Positions 34,865 to 44,522 of a stretch of 64,000 nt of DNA are shown here, piece by piece. Within the stretch, counting starts at the first letter, position 1, and every line of letters begins with the position of its first letter. Below the pieces are notes generated by a model. It made no database searches. It was not told where the DNA came from and was given only the letters and a program-made list of their open reading frames with translations. The DNA is from Clostridium sp. CF012 (GTDB lineage: Bacteria; Bacillota; Clostridia; Clostridiales; Clostridiaceae), in NCBI RefSeq assembly GCF_018861755.1, contig NZ_JAHLEF010000022.1:1-64000 (forward strand), in the 5' to 3' direction. The position numbers were made by a program, and so were the translations under genes.

Positions 34865-35344
34865 TTATATTTTTTTAACTGTGTATTTATCCCAATTACA
34901 AATTTCCAGCCTGTCCTCCGTTTCAAAGTCTACTATATCCCATATAATATTATATAATCTTCCTCCATTATCTATTGCTAATGCAGTATATTCACCCTCA
35001 TGTCCAACTAATTTACTTATATATGCATCTTGAATTAACCGTAATTTTTTATTATTATATTGAAAAATACCATTATTATTTTCCAACTTTTTCAAATCAA
35101 ATACTTGACTTAAATCATCAACATAAACCTTCATACTTTCAGTAACTTCTTCTACATAATTTATGCATAATTCATCTTGTTCTAAATCATAAATATAATG
35201 ATCATCAAGGTTCACCGTTTGAAATTCAATTATTTCACTATCTGTTAATAGTAGAGTTATGCTTAAGTTTTCAGTTCCACGGGTTCCATATTTCTTAGAC
35301 TTTTCTTTAATTTCTTTTTTTATTCTTCTCATTATTTTTTTCAT
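34865..35344 (-). CDS. Hypothetical cytoplasmic protein
   Basis: The product has 159 residues from the ATG that follows AAGGGG; a TTG two codons earlier is too close to that site. It has a lysine/arginine-rich first 22 residues, no signal peptide or transmembrane helix, and a mixed alpha/beta remainder with acidic patches (NLDDHYIYDLEQDELCINYVEE in part; EDRLEICNWDKYTVKKI at the end). I do not recognise a family. It is a separate unit from the ilv operon that ends 234 bases upstream of it on the same strand. Confidence 0.65.
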   Translation of the reverse strand: MKKIMRRIKKEIKEKSKKYGTRGTENLSITLLLTDSEIIEFQTVNLDDHYIYDLEQDELCINYVEEVTESMKVYVDDLSQVFDLKKLENNNGIFQYNNKKLRLIQDAYISKLVGHEGEYTALAIDNGGRLYNIIWDIVDFETEDRLEICNWDKYTVKKI

Positions 35345-35524
35345 TTGCAAATCCCCTTTCGATCCATATTTGCCCTACAAAATAGGATTAAGACACTAAA
35401 TTAAAATAAACACCAACAGCTACTACTTAAACTAGTGATGCTTATTTCATATAAATCGCCCTATTATAACAATGATAAAAAATATACTTTCTACTTAATT
35501 TAATTTCTATTATACCACGTTCAG

Positions 35525-35568
35525 TAAAAAATCCCCACCTTAAGCAGAGATTTCTTTTAAAGTACCAG
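35525..35568 (-). terminator. Possible terminator of the ilv operon
   Basis: On the minus strand TACTTTAA pairs with TTAAGGTG (with G-U pairs) around a loop of about 13 bases, followed by GGGATTTTTT. The stem is modest, but the position directly after the small last gene fits. Confidence 0.35.
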
Positions 35569-35577
35569 CTTGTTTTT

Positions 35578-35730
35578 TTATTCCCAATCCTCGGCTCCAC
35601 GGCCTAATCCAAAATAGTTAACTTTGTAATTTGAATTATCAACTTCAAATGGATTTTGGAATTCTTCCTCAAAATTATCCACTTTCTCTGTATTTTCCAT
35701 ATTATCCATTCTTTCATTTATATTTAACAT
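35578..35730 (-). CDS. 50-residue small protein, last gene of the ilv operon
   Basis: A 50-codon frame begins at an ATG eight bases after GGAGG and 15 bases past the ilvB stop, so it is co-translated with the operon. The N-terminal part is acidic and asparagine-rich (MLNINERMDNMENTEKVDNF), and the end is glycine-containing and aromatic (NYFGLGRGAEDWE). No transmembrane helix or signal is present. I do not recognise a named family. The strong ribosome binding site, tight spacing and distinctive C-terminus argue that it is a real gene. Confidence 0.7.
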   Translation of the reverse strand: MLNINERMDNMENTEKVDNFEEEFQNPFEVDNSNYKVNYFGLGRGAEDWE

Positions 35731-35745
35731 TTTTATTTCCTCCTT

Positions 35746-37425
35746 TTATTTTAAAACTAAATCTTGAATTGATTTTCCTGGAGGTACAATTGGATATACC
35801 CCTTCATCCTTATCTATTACACAATCTATAATTATAGGTTTTCTTCCCGTTTTTACGGTTTCAAGTACATTTTTTAATTTGTCTGTACTGGTAACCCTGT
35901 ATCCTTCAATACCATAGGCTTCTGCAAGTTTTACATAGTTCACATCATCTTCAATATCCGTTTCGCAGTATCTTCCACCACTGAACATTCTCTGCCACTG
36001 TCTTACCATTCCTAATGCCTGATTGTTCATTATCACAATAACTATAGGAAGCTTATACTTTGAAATGGTCTGAAGTTCATTGCAGCTCATTCTAAAACTT
36101 CCATCGCCGGTTACCAAAAGTACCCTTTTGTCTAAATTCCCCATTTGACTTCCCATTGCGGCACCTAGTCCAAATCCCATGGTTCCGAGCCCCCCGGAGG
36201 TAATAAATGTTCTTGGTTTCATAAAGTTCCATTGCTGCGCTGTCCACATTTGGTGTTGTCCTACATCTGTTGCAACTATTATATCTTCCTCAAGAGCCTC
36301 ATTTAAGCATCGAAGGACAGTACTATGTGTAAATTTATTTTCTGCCTTAGTAGTGTTTTTTAAACTTGCCCCCCCCATACCCTTCCAGCCTTCTATTTCA
36401 TCATGCCAAGACTTTCTATCTTTTGCCTCCATATATATAAGAAGTGATTCCAAAATTGTGTTTATATCTCCGATTAAAGATAAATCTACTAACTTATTTT
36501 TACCTATCTCCGTTTCATCAATATCAATGTGAATGATTTTTGCTTTTGGAGCAAATCCATCTGCTTTTCCAATTACTCGATCACTAAATCGAGCACCAAT
36601 CGCTATAATTAAATCGCTATTGGTCACTGCTAAATTTGTTTCTCTAAAACCGTGCATTCCTACCAGTCCCAGTGACAATTTATGATTTCTAGGAATGCTA
36701 CCAAGTCCCATCAATGTACTTACCACAGGTATATCTCCAATTTTTGCAAACTTACATAATATGGTTGAAGCATTAGCTGTTTTTATTCCACCTCCAGCAT
36801 AGATTATAGGTTTTTTTGCACATTGAATCATTTTAGCAACTTCTTGTATTTTCTCTATCCCTATCAAAAAAGGTGATTTTTGCTTTACAATTTCATTTTT
36901 TACCTTTGTATATTCAGTTTCACTTGTGAAAACATCCTTAGGAATATCTATAAGCACAGGGCCTGGTCTTCCATTACGTGCTATATCAAAAGCTTTTCTT
37001 ATTGTATCTGCTAAATTTTTTTCATCCTTTACAATACAGCTATGCTTTGTAATAGATAGTGTAATTCCCATTATATCTATTTCCTGAAAGGAATCCCGTC
37101 CAAGCAAATTACTGGGAACTTGCCCTGTAAATACAACCATTGGAATGGAATCCATATAAGCAGTTGCGATTCCCGTAATGGTATTGGTTGCGCCAGGTCC
37201 TGAGGTTACAATGCAAACGCCGACCTTTCCCGTTGCTCTGGCATACCCATCTGCTGCATGAACTGCCGCCTGTTCATGAGCTGTTCTAATGTGAGTGAAA
37301 TATTCCAGTTCATCATAAAGTGCATTATATAGTGGAATAACAGATCCACCAGGATATCCAAAAATAATATTCGCCTCCTGCTCTTTTAAACACTCCAATA
37401 GAATTTGAGCTCCATTCAGTTGCAT
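35746..37425 (-). CDS. ilvB: Acetolactate synthase large subunit
   Basis: The 559-residue TPP/FAD enzyme condenses two pyruvates, or pyruvate with 2-oxobutyrate, in the first committed step of valine/leucine/isoleucine synthesis. It carries the catalytic glutamate (RTAHEQAAVHAADGYARATG), the FAD-region GATNTITGIATAYMDS, and the TPP site GDGSFRMSCNELQTISKYKLPIVIV with NNQALGMVRQWQ. Length and motifs match the biosynthetic form with an ACT-domain regulatory subunit (ilvN, first gene here). It lies 59 bases after ilvD. AGAAGGTG precedes the ATG. Confidence 0.95.
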   Translation of the reverse strand: MQLNGAQILLECLKEQEANIIFGYPGGSVIPLYNALYDELEYFTHIRTAHEQAAVHAADGYARATGKVGVCIVTSGPGATNTITGIATAYMDSIPMVVFTGQVPSNLLGRDSFQEIDIMGITLSITKHSCIVKDEKNLADTIRKAFDIARNGRPGPVLIDIPKDVFTSETEYTKVKNEIVKQKSPFLIGIEKIQEVAKMIQCAKKPIIYAGGGIKTANASTILCKFAKIGDIPVVSTLMGLGSIPRNHKLSLGLVGMHGFRETNLAVTNSDLIIAIGARFSDRVIGKADGFAPKAKIIHIDIDETEIGKNKLVDLSLIGDINTILESLLIYMEAKDRKSWHDEIEGWKGMGGASLKNTTKAENKFTHSTVLRCLNEALEEDIIVATDVGQHQMWTAQQWNFMKPRTFITSGGLGTMGFGLGAAMGSQMGNLDKRVLLVTGDGSFRMSCNELQTISKYKLPIVIVIMNNQALGMVRQWQRMFSGGRYCETDIEDDVNYVKLAEAYGIEGYRVTSTDKLKNVLETVKTGRKPIIIDCVIDKDEGVYPIVPPGKSIQDLVLK

Positions 37426-37484
37426 TTTATCACCTTCTTTTCAAATTATATTATTTCTTATTATTGTGTTTTCTAACTTTTTAC

Positions 37485-39140
37485 TTATTTACAAACCGCA
37501 CCAGTTGACGCTGAAGAAACCATTTTTGCATACCTGCCAATATATCCTTTGTAGTTATGCTCTTTTATTTTTACTCCTTTTTTTCTTTCTTCAAGTTCTG
37601 ACCTGTCTACTAGCAGTTCTAGTTTTCCAGCTGGTATATCTATTTCTATTACATCCCCATCTTTTACAAGCCCAATAGGTCCACCCTCATAGGCTTCTGG
37701 AGATACGTGGCCAATTGCAGCGCCCTTTGTTCCTCCTGAGAATCTACCATCCGTAATAAGGGACACATACTTGTCTAGTCCCATTCCTACTAAAGCGGAG
37801 GTTGGAGTAAGCATTTCTCTCATCCCAGGTCCTCCTTTAGGGCCTTCATAGCGAATAATCACCGTTTCTCCCTTGTTAATTTTTCCACCTAAAATAGCCT
37901 CTACTGCAGCTTCTTCTCCATCAAAAACCTTTGCAATAGCTTTTGTTTTAAGCATCTCCTTAGCTACCGCAGCTCTCTTTACCACTGCACCATCTGGTGC
38001 TAAATTTCCTCTAAGAATTGCTATACCACCGGTTTTGCTGTAAGGTCTGTCAATAGACGCTATTACATCATTTCCTACTTTTTCTGCCCTTTCTATAAGT
38101 TCTCCCTGTGATTTATTTGCTACAGTTAAAGCATCTAAGTGAATCAATTTTTTCTTACTCAATTCATGCATTACAGCTGTTACTCCACCTGCTTCATATA
38201 AATTTTCCATATGATAAGGCCCTGAAGGGCTTAATTTACAAAGGGTTGGTGTCTTTGCACTAATTTCGTTAATTTTATCTAAATCCATTTTCATTTCTAG
38301 CTCATAGGCTATTGCTGTTAAATGTAACACTGTATTAGAAGAACATCCAAGAGCCATGTCCACTGTTAGTGCATTTTCAAATGCACTTTCAGTTAATATG
38401 TGCTTAGGAAGTATATTTTCCTTTACTAGCTCCATGATTTTTATTCCTGTTGCTTTTGCTAGCCTTTTTCTTTCTGAATATACCGCCGGAATAGTTCCAT
38501 TCCCTGGCAATGCCATTCCTAATGCCTCTGTCATACAATTCATGGAATTTGCTGTGAACATTCCTGCACAAGAACCACATGTAGGGCAAGCTTTAACTTC
38601 TAATTCACTTAGTTCTTCTTCTGTCATTTTCCCACTACATACTGCGCCTACGCTTTCAAAAACAGTAATCAAATCTATTTTTTTACCCTTCATTTTTCCT
38701 GCAAGCATCGGCCCTCCACTAACTATAATGGCTGGAATATTTAACCTTGCCGCAGCCATGAGCATAGCTGGCACAACTTTATCACAACTTGGTATTAAGA
38801 CCAATCCATCAAAACCATGGGCTTTTGCCATAATTTCAATACTATCTGCAATGAGTTCCCGACTTACCAATGAATATTTCATTCCTTCATGATTCATGGC
38901 TAGCCCATCACAAACTGCAATAGTTGGAAACTCAAGTGGGGTTCCTCCTCCAATAAGAACTCCTTTTTTTACTGCTTCTGCAATCTCTCTTAGCCCTATA
39001 TGACCTGGGACAATTTCATTGAAAGAATTTACAACACCAATAAATGGCCTTTCTATTTCTACATCACTTAATCCTAAAGCGTTTAAAAGTGCTCTATGAG
39101 GTGCTTTAGAAATTCCTTCTTTAATCACTTTGCTTTTCAA
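37485..39140 (-). CDS. ilvD: Dihydroxy-acid dehydratase
   Basis: The 551-residue iron-sulfur enzyme converts 2,3-dihydroxyisovalerate or 2,3-dihydroxymethylvalerate to the 2-oxoacids. Cluster cysteines lie in [12 protein letters not shown] and [20 protein letters not shown], and the C-terminal region carries [23 protein letters not shown]. The start is a TTG nine bases after GGAGG, 12 bases after the ilvC stop. The oxygen-labile cluster form is typical of anaerobes. Confidence 0.95.
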   Translation of the reverse strand: MKSKVIKEGISKAPHRALLNALGLSDVEIERPFIGVVNSFNEIVPGHIGLREIAEAVKKGVLIGGGTPLEFPTIAVCDGLAMNHEGMKYSLVSRELIADSIEIMAKAHGFDGLVLIPSCDKVVPAMLMAAARLNIPAIIVSGGPMLAGKMKGKKIDLITVFESVGAVCSGKMTEEELSELEVKACPTCGSCAGMFTANSMNCMTEALGMALPGNGTIPAVYSERKRLAKATGIKIMELVKENILPKHILTESAFENALTVDMALGCSSNTVLHLTAIAYELEMKMDLDKINEISAKTPTLCKLSPSGPYHMENLYEAGGVTAVMHELSKKKLIHLDALTVANKSQGELIERAEKVGNDVIASIDRPYSKTGGIAILRGNLAPDGAVVKRAAVAKEMLKTKAIAKVFDGEEAAVEAILGGKINKGETVIIRYEGPKGGPGMREMLTPTSALVGMGLDKYVSLITDGRFSGGTKGAAIGHVSPEAYEGGPIGLVKDGDVIEIDIPAGKLELLVDRSELEERKKGVKIKEHNYKGYIGRYAKMVSSASTGAVCK

Positions 39141-39152
39141 AATTTCTACCTC

Positions 39153-40145
39153 CTATTTTTTAATCCAAGACATCATACTTCTTAATTCTTTGCCTACCCC
39201 CACTAGCGGATGTTCCAGTTCCCTTCTCTTAATTGCATTAAAGTTTGGTCTGTTGATTTGGTTTTCCACTAACCAATCCCTTGCAAATTCTCCATTTTGT
39301 ATTTCGAGAAGTACCTTTGCCATTTCTTTTCGCGTATCTTCATTTATAATTCTTTTACCTACCATGTAATCCCCATATTCAGCAGTATCACTGACGCTAT
39401 ATCTCATATTTTCAAATCCACCTTCATATAGCAGATCCACAATAAGTTTCAGTTCGTGGAGGCACTCAAAATAAGCAATTTCTTTCTGGTATCCTGCGTT
39501 TGTAAGCGTATCAAAACCAGCTTTAATAAGTTCTGTAACCCCTCCGCATAAAACTGCCTGTTCTCCAAATAAATCTGTTTCCGTTTCCTCTTTAAAAGTA
39601 GTTTCAAGCACACCGGCCTTTGTTGCACCAATTCCTTTTGCATAAGCAAGTGCAAGTTCTTTTCCACTTCCGCTGTAATTTTGGTATACCGCAATAAGTG
39701 CTGGAACACCTTTTCCTTCTTGATATACTCTTCTTACTAAATGTCCTGGCCCCTTTGGTGCAACCATAAATACATCTATATTTGCTGGAGGTGCAATCTG
39801 ATTAAAGTGAATGTTAAAACCATGTGCAAAAACTAATGCATCTCCCTCTTTTAAATATGGCTGAATACTCTCCAGATAAATTTTACTTTGTAATTCATCT
39901 GGAGCAAGTATCATTATTACATCACAGCGCTTCGCCGCATCACTAACCTCTAAAACTTCAAGCCCAGCTTCCTTTGCCTTGCTCCATGAATTACTGCCTT
40001 TATATAAACCAACAACTACATCTACTCCGCTTTCCTTTAAATTAAGTGCATGAGCATGACCTTGACTTCCGTACCCTACAATTGCAATCTTTTTCCCTCT
40101 AAATAAACCTAAATCTCCGTCACCATCATAATACATTTTTGTCAT
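39153..40145 (-). CDS. ilvC: Ketol-acid reductoisomerase (class I)
   Basis: The 330-residue enzyme performs alkyl migration and NAD(P)H reduction of acetolactate or acetohydroxybutyrate. The Rossmann motif is [20 protein letters not shown]. Metal and catalytic residues lie in [19 protein letters not shown], and the C-terminal knot in [15 protein letters not shown]. It starts at the ATG adjoining the ilvN stop (no gap), with GAGGGGGAG upstream, so translation is coupled. Confidence 0.95.
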   Translation of the reverse strand: MTKMYYDGDGDLGLFRGKKIAIVGYGSQGHAHALNLKESGVDVVVGLYKGSNSWSKAKEAGLEVLEVSDAAKRCDVIMILAPDELQSKIYLESIQPYLKEGDALVFAHGFNIHFNQIAPPANIDVFMVAPKGPGHLVRRVYQEGKGVPALIAVYQNYSGSGKELALAYAKGIGATKAGVLETTFKEETETDLFGEQAVLCGGVTELIKAGFDTLTNAGYQKEIAYFECLHELKLIVDLLYEGGFENMRYSVSDTAEYGDYMVGKRIINEDTRKEMAKVLLEIQNGEFARDWLVENQINRPNFNAIKRRELEHPLVGVGKELRSMMSWIKK

Positions 40146-40391
40146 TTAATTCTCCCCCTCAAACTCTTTGATTTCATATACATTTATAATTTTTCTAAGC
40201 TGCATCATTGCTTGTTCTATGCCTAAATTAGTATTTTCTTCTATTGTTATCCTCAAATCCGAATAGCCACCTATTTCACCTTCTGTCATTACCAGTTCTC
40301 TTATTTGAAATTCCTTTCTTCTTAACGTATTGGTAATTCTTACTAGTGCATCTATACCATGTTCCACCTTAGCACTTATTGTTTTATACAT
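40146..40391 (-). CDS. ilvN: Acetolactate synthase regulatory small subunit (ACT domain)
   Basis: This 81-residue subunit is a single ACT domain (YKTISAKVEHGIDALVRITNTLRRKEFQIRELVM in part; IGGYSDLRITIEE; LRKIINVYEI). It is shorter than the two-domain IlvH of enterobacteria, as in many clostridia. Valine feedback on IlvB would act through this dimer. The ATG is chosen because AAGGGGG lies seven bases upstream. It is the first gene of the operon after the T-box terminator. Confidence 0.85.
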   Translation of the reverse strand: MYKTISAKVEHGIDALVRITNTLRRKEFQIRELVMTEGEIGGYSDLRITIEENTNLGIEQAMMQLRKIINVYEIKEFEGEN

Positions 40392-40419
40392 TACAATACC
40401 CCCTTTTCCGAGCAAATAA

Positions 40420-40785
40420 AAAAATCTTCCATCCCTATAAACACATATCTAAATATGTGTTTATAGGGACGAAAGATTTCGCGGTACCACCCTAGTTCGT
40501 AATTTAAAATTATAAATCACCTCCTTGTTTCTGGTCAAAAGAAATATCAATTTGAAAATAAATTTCTACAACCATAGCCCTATATCGGAGGCAACCGTCT
40601 TCGTTTACTTAATGCGAAACTATGGATCTTTTGCAACTTTTCATCCCAATAGTTTCAAGTTCAACTCAGCAGCTCAGGAGTGATTATTCCATATCAGTAT
40701 CAACGCCAACTCTCATCGTCCATTGGCTCTCTGTGGTTTCAACTGTGATATCTTTCTCTCCGTCTTCGCTTTATTTATTATATTG
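40420..40785 (-). promoter_or_regulatory. T-box leader with terminator of the ilv operon
   Basis: On the minus strand AGGGTGGTACCGCG (40480-40493) is the T-box sequence, directly followed by a perfect 17-bp terminator stem (40432-40448 with 40453-40469) and a T run. Upstream, about 290 bases can fold as Stem I and the later stems. Uncharged tRNA for a branched-chain amino acid should stabilise the antiterminator and permit ilvN-C-D-B expression. The specifier codon could not be fixed by eye. Confidence 0.9.
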
Positions 40786-40791
40786 TTTTTT

Positions 40792-40820
40792 ATTATATGC
40801 GTATTAATGCAGTTTGTCAA
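40792..40820 (-). promoter_or_regulatory. Consensus sigma-A promoter of the ilv operon
   Basis: TTGACA (minus strand, 40815-40820), a 17-bp spacer and TATAAT (40792-40797) form a perfect-consensus vegetative promoter. The start point near 40785 gives a leader of about 395 bases. Confidence 0.85.
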
Positions 40821-40830
40821 CTGCATTAAT
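40803..40830. promoter_or_regulatory. Inverted repeat over the ilv -35 box
   Basis: ATTAATGCAGTT and its exact complement AACTGCATTAAT flank TGTC, which is part of the -35 hexamer TTGACA. A dimer bound here would block RNA polymerase, so this is a likely repressor operator acting in addition to the T-box. Confidence 0.55.
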
Positions 40831-40916
40831 TCATTTTTTTAAATTTTCTTTTCTTTCAATCTTTCGAAATATATAATTTTTCTTTTTCAATATATAGAAG
40901 TCAAAACTATTCTTAA

Positions 40917-40945
40917 TTGGTAATTTATTAAATATATTGTATAAT
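40917..40945 (+). promoter_or_regulatory. Promoter of the adenylate kinase leader
   Basis: TTGGTA (40917-40922), a 17-bp spacer and TATAAT (40940-40945) lie just ahead of the structured leader, placing the start near 40952, about 16 bases before its outermost helix. Confidence 0.6.
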
Positions 40946-40967
40946 TAGTATATAACATTTATAGTTT

Positions 40968-41136
40968 AACGACTGCGTTTTGTACATTGCAAATATTTAA
41001 AGGTATACTTCAAAATATAATAAGAAAGGTAGGTGAAAATCCTGCACTGTGGTTAATCATTATACAATGATACCACCACTCTATTTAAGTAATAGAGTGC
41101 TAAATTGTTTTGTTACGATTTTAGGTAGCAGGCGTT
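40968..41136 (+). promoter_or_regulatory. Structured leader resembling a cobalamin riboswitch
   Basis: The 5' arm AACGACTGC (40968-40976) pairs with GCAGGCGTT (41128-41136), one mismatch, closing a domain of about 170 bases. Inside it AGGTGAAAATCCTGCACTG matches the cobalamin-riboswitch hallmark GGUGAAAAUCC. It is followed by a GTGGT...ACCAC hairpin and a 9-bp CACTCTATT/AATAGAGTG stem. The canonical CCCGCnACUGU block and the GCCAGGAGACC end are poor or absent. The closing helix ends four bases before the TTG start, so occlusion of translation initiation is plausible. Confidence 0.45.
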
Positions 41137-41139
41137 ATT

Positions 41140-41784
41140 TTGAGAATAATTTTATTAGGTGCCCCTGGAGCTGGAAAAGGTACTCAAGCAAAGCTAATAT
41201 GTGAGAAATACAACATAACCCATCTATCAACTGGAGATATTTTTAGAATGAACATTTCCACCTGTACTCCACTCGGTGCACAAGCAAAAGAATATATTGA
41301 TAAAGGGCAGCTGGTACCTGATGATCTAACTATTCAAGTAGTAGAAGATAGACTAGTGAGAGAGGATTGCAAAACCGGCTTTCTATTAGATGGATTTCCA
41401 AGGACAGTTTTTCAAGCGGAGGAACTTGGTAAATTTCTACAGGGTATTAACAATACCTTAGATGTTGTACTTCTAATCGATGTTCCCAGCGAATTTATAC
41501 TCGAAAGAAATATAGGAAGAAGAATATGTCCTTCCTGCGGATGGAGCTACCATATAAAATTTAATCCACCTAAAGAATTAGGTATCTGTGACTTTTGTGC
41601 TAGTAAACTGATTCAAAGAAATGATGATAATGAAGAGACAGTCAATGAAAGGCTTAATGTATATACGAGTCAAACCCATCCTCTAATAGATTATTATAAG
41701 ACAAATCATTCACTATCTACCGTTGATGGTAGGGATGATATATCTACAGTCTCAAAAAATATTTTTTCAATACTAGATAATTAA
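41140..41784 (+). CDS. adk: Adenylate kinase (zinc-binding form), stand-alone copy
   Basis: The 214-residue enzyme catalyses ATP + AMP = 2 ADP. P-loop [13 protein letters not shown] site [15 protein letters not shown] and LID domain with four cysteines ([15 protein letters not shown], then CDFCASK) that bind zinc in Gram-positive forms. Adk is usually in the ribosomal-protein operon beside secY; here it stands alone behind a structured leader, starts at TTG and has only a weak ribosome binding site, so it may be a second copy with special control. Confidence 0.9.
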   Translation: MRIILLGAPGAGKGTQAKLICEKYNITHLSTGDIFRMNISTCTPLGAQAKEYIDKGQLVPDDLTIQVVEDRLVREDCKTGFLLDGFPRTVFQAEELGKFLQGINNTLDVVLLIDVPSEFILERNIGRRICPSCGWSYHIKFNPPKELGICDFCASKLIQRNDDNEETVNERLNVYTSQTHPLIDYYKTNHSLSTVDGRDDISTVSKNIFSILDN

Positions 41785-41790
41785 TGTATT

Positions 41791-41835
41791 AAAAAAAGCT
41801 CTTCTCAATATAATATTCGATTGAGAAGAGTTTTT
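41791..41835. terminator. Bidirectional terminator
   Basis: An 11-bp stem (41799-41809 with 41820-41830) with A7 on the left and T5 on the right lies between adk and the convergent methyltransferase-like gene. Confidence 0.7.
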
Positions 41836-41841
41836 AAGGTT

Positions 41842-43470
41842 TTATTCTATTTGATTTTGAATTAAAATTTTCAAGGTCATGCTCTCTTCAAAAATCGGAT
41901 CTAAGGCTAGTGATTTATCAGTATACTCTAAGGCTTTTTCAATTTGACACAGATTATAAAAGCAAACCGCAATTTTATAGTAGATCTCAGCAGTAGCACC
42001 ATATAATTCATGTGAATATTCAAAAAATCTTAGGGCATCACTATCCTTGCCAATATAACTAAACAATAAGCCTAAATAGAATGCTAAATCCCCTTCTTCA
42101 CCAATAGGGAAATAATGCTCCCAAACACTATTCATTACTGTAACTAGCTCTTCTATTGGGAAATCTTCCTGCGTATCTATTCTTTCAAGTAATATGTTAT
42201 AGACTTCTTGAAAGGTTCTTGCATCCCAAATTGTAAACCTAAGAAAGGTTAGTATCTGCTTTGTTTCTAAAGATTCGCATAGTGGCACAACTGCTTTTTT
42301 TAATATATAAAAATCATCTGGTCCTATGCTTTCAATTATTTCATCATAGGCCATTGTAGTTTCTACAAAATCATGAGTGCTACTAGTTAATAAAAATAGT
42401 GACATGTTTACATTCTCATGTTCATAGATACTATGTATTGCTTTTCCACCAATATTTTTAAAATATTGTTCCATGGAATGAAAATTAACCGTCATAGAAA
42501 TACATCCATGTTTTGATAAAAACGGATGAGAGTTATTTAACATGGATTTTTCATTTTTATAACCTTTATCTGCTGAAATTAAAATTATGTCATCATTAAA
42601 CGTTCTTTTTAATCTAGAGATACAACGCAGGGCCATTATAGGCAATGAAAAAGATGTATCCTCTAAGCGATTTTTATAATATAAAAGGATATCATTGAAA
42701 TCATCATCTTCATAATAATTATCACCTTGAATTTGGTTATCTGTATAGTAATAATCTAAGCCTGCTAGTATTGATTTGTCCTCTGAGCTTGCCAAATCAT
42801 CCGTAGAAGTTATTGTAATTAAACCTTCAAAAATCTCTCCCTTGTTTACATAAAAGGTATCTTGCGGAAGGCTATCAAAGGTATAGTTAGCAATTAAAAT
42901 TAAAGGATTCTTTAAATTGCCAGGGGCTAAAATTTCACCACTGTTTCTTAATTTAAGCTGATCATCTTGCGTTATATCGAAGGTTGCGCAGTCAAGTATT
43001 CCAGAGTCAAAATAAGGCTTTAAAAAGCTATGCTTCTGCCAATATTCAATATTTTTTTCAGAAAAATCTGTTACTATATATTTGAATTTCAACCCTTTTA
43101 GCGAAGAACTCTCAATTATATGTAAAAATCTTTTAAGAAAGGTATAGGTAAACCTTCCTACACCAGATGCAAGTTCCATTATGTATATGGTGGAGTTTTT
43201 ATCTATATCAGTCCTTGTAACATAGTCTCTGCAATATCCAAATATAGTTTTAGCATATAGGTTCGCTATATAAGGATTAGTTGTTATATATTGAGGTACA
43301 ATTCCGCGAATCCAGGCTTCCGGACCCTGGTTTGCAAAAAAGTCACTCTGTAGGTTCCATACCATAGATTGTGATAATTGTTTTTTTGCTTCAAGAATAA
43401 CTGTAGTATGTTCATCGGTTATTACCTTAATCTCTTTATGAATATTAGATTGTTTAACTTTTTTTAACAA
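41842..43470 (-). CDS. SAM-methyltransferase-like protein with C-terminal TPR repeats
   Basis: The 542-residue protein has a class-I methyltransferase-like centre. IYIMELASGVGRFTYTFLKRF is the SAM-binding loop, YIVTDFSEKNIEYW the acidic second strand and LILIANYTFDSLPQDTF the post-strand-4 motif, a pattern that resembles the MidA/NDUFAF7 group. The last 110 residues form at least two TPR units (LAFYLGLLFSYIGKDSDALRFFEYS in part; AEIYYKIAVCFYNLCQIEKALEY). The start TTG lies seven bases after AAGGGGG. The target is unknown; arginine methylation is known only for the mitochondrial relative. Confidence 0.65.
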   Translation of the reverse strand: MLKKVKQSNIHKEIKVITDEHTTVILEAKKQLSQSMVWNLQSDFFANQGPEAWIRGIVPQYITTNPYIANLYAKTIFGYCRDYVTRTDIDKNSTIYIMELASGVGRFTYTFLKRFLHIIESSSLKGLKFKYIVTDFSEKNIEYWQKHSFLKPYFDSGILDCATFDITQDDQLKLRNSGEILAPGNLKNPLILIANYTFDSLPQDTFYVNKGEIFEGLITITSTDDLASSEDKSILAGLDYYYTDNQIQGDNYYEDDDFNDILLYYKNRLEDTSFSLPIMALRCISRLKRTFNDDIILISADKGYKNEKSMLNNSHPFLSKHGCISMTVNFHSMEQYFKNIGGKAIHSIYEHENVNMSLFLLTSSTHDFVETTMAYDEIIESIGPDDFYILKKAVVPLCESLETKQILTFLRFTIWDARTFQEVYNILLERIDTQEDFPIEELVTVMNSVWEHYFPIGEEGDLAFYLGLLFSYIGKDSDALRFFEYSHELYGATAEIYYKIAVCFYNLCQIEKALEYTDKSLALDPIFEESMTLKILIQNQIE

Positions 43471-43649
43471 AACAATTCCCCCTTGGATAAAAGATAAAAT
43501 CATAATTTACCACTTAAATTTAATATAGTAACTTCAACATTTATTTCTTTTATTATATTCTGTAGCGAAAATATAAACAAGTAATTGAGAGACTATTACT
43601 CTAAGATTATTAGTTTTTTTTAGCCTAATATTATATCCCTATCAATTTT

Positions 43650-44522
43650 TCATGTATTTTTCCGTGCTTGATGAGCAGATCCTAACATCATAATGGCTGT
43701 ATAGATTACAATTATTAATACTAACCATTTAACAATATTTAGTGGCAGTGATTTAACCATATATGCAGCAATTAATACTCCAACACTTCCAAACAATGTA
43801 ATAGCTATAGATGCTTTTCTATCGTATGCTTCCTTTTTTACAAATTGAACAGATCCCGCAGGCATAAGAAAAGCGCAGGAGCCCATCATTATTGGAAAAG
43901 CAGCAAGAGGATTCATTCCAAGTGCATAAATTAATGCCATGCAAGGAGCATAAAGACCAACACCAAGTTGCATTAGTGCTCCAAGTATAAAATTACAACC
44001 AATGGCTATCATAAGCTTAATTCCCGTTAGCCCCTCAGCTGTTCCGCTAACCGGCATAAAATGTAGCAGACCAGAAATCATAGTAATAGCAACCATAATT
44101 AATGCAAGTCCCATTCCAATTCTTACTTTTCTTATATCAAATTCTGCAACAATATCTGCTCCAATTATTGCACCCAAAACTGCGGCCATAATCATTGAAA
44201 ACAATGTTATTATATCAACTTTAATCACAGTTAAAAAAATAATTGCCTCCAAAACTGTAGGAATTGAACAAGATACATTTAAAGTACCAGGAAGAGTTCT
44301 ATCATCAGTCAACTTGAAAAATCTAACTATGGAGGTTATAATAGCAAAGCTTCCTACACCTAAAGTATCAAAAAAATTTGCTATAAAACCTATTATACCA
44401 AAAGCAATAAAATTTTTATTCGCCCTTTTCCTGAGCTTTGTTGCTTTCAAAACATCAGAAAAATAAATGAAAGCAAAATATGATACTAACAAAATTAGTG
44501 ACCCTAGTAGCATTTTAACCAT
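43650..44522 (-). CDS. TauE/SafE-family membrane exporter
   Basis: The 290-residue protein has eight hydrophobic helices in two repeats of the TauE/SafE fold (FGIIGFIANFFDTLGVGSFAI; GCNFILGALMQLGVGLYAPCMALIYALGMNP in part). Members move sulfite, sulfoacetate, taurine-derived or other small anions; the substrate here cannot be read. GGAGATGC precedes the ATG. It is a single-gene unit. Confidence 0.85.
   Translation of the reverse strand: MVKMLLGSLILLVSYFAFIYFSDVLKATKLRKRANKNFIAFGIIGFIANFFDTLGVGSFAIITSIVRFFKLTDDRTLPGTLNVSCSIPTVLEAIIFLTVIKVDIITLFSMIMAAVLGAIIGADIVAEFDIRKVRIGMGLALIMVAITMISGLLHFMPVSGTAEGLTGIKLMIAIGCNFILGALMQLGVGLYAPCMALIYALGMNPLAAFPIMMGSCAFLMPAGSVQFVKKEAYDRKASIAITLFGSVGVLIAAYMVKSLPLNIVKWLVLIIVIYTAIMMLGSAHQARKNT

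Noticed and set aside
38356-38892. Plus-strand open frame opposite ilvD
   Set aside because: It is antisense to strongly conserved ilvD motifs and has no start signal.
44002-44466. Plus-strand open frame of 154 codons opposite the TauE/SafE gene
   Set aside because: It mirrors the transmembrane helices of the real gene and shows no initiation signal.
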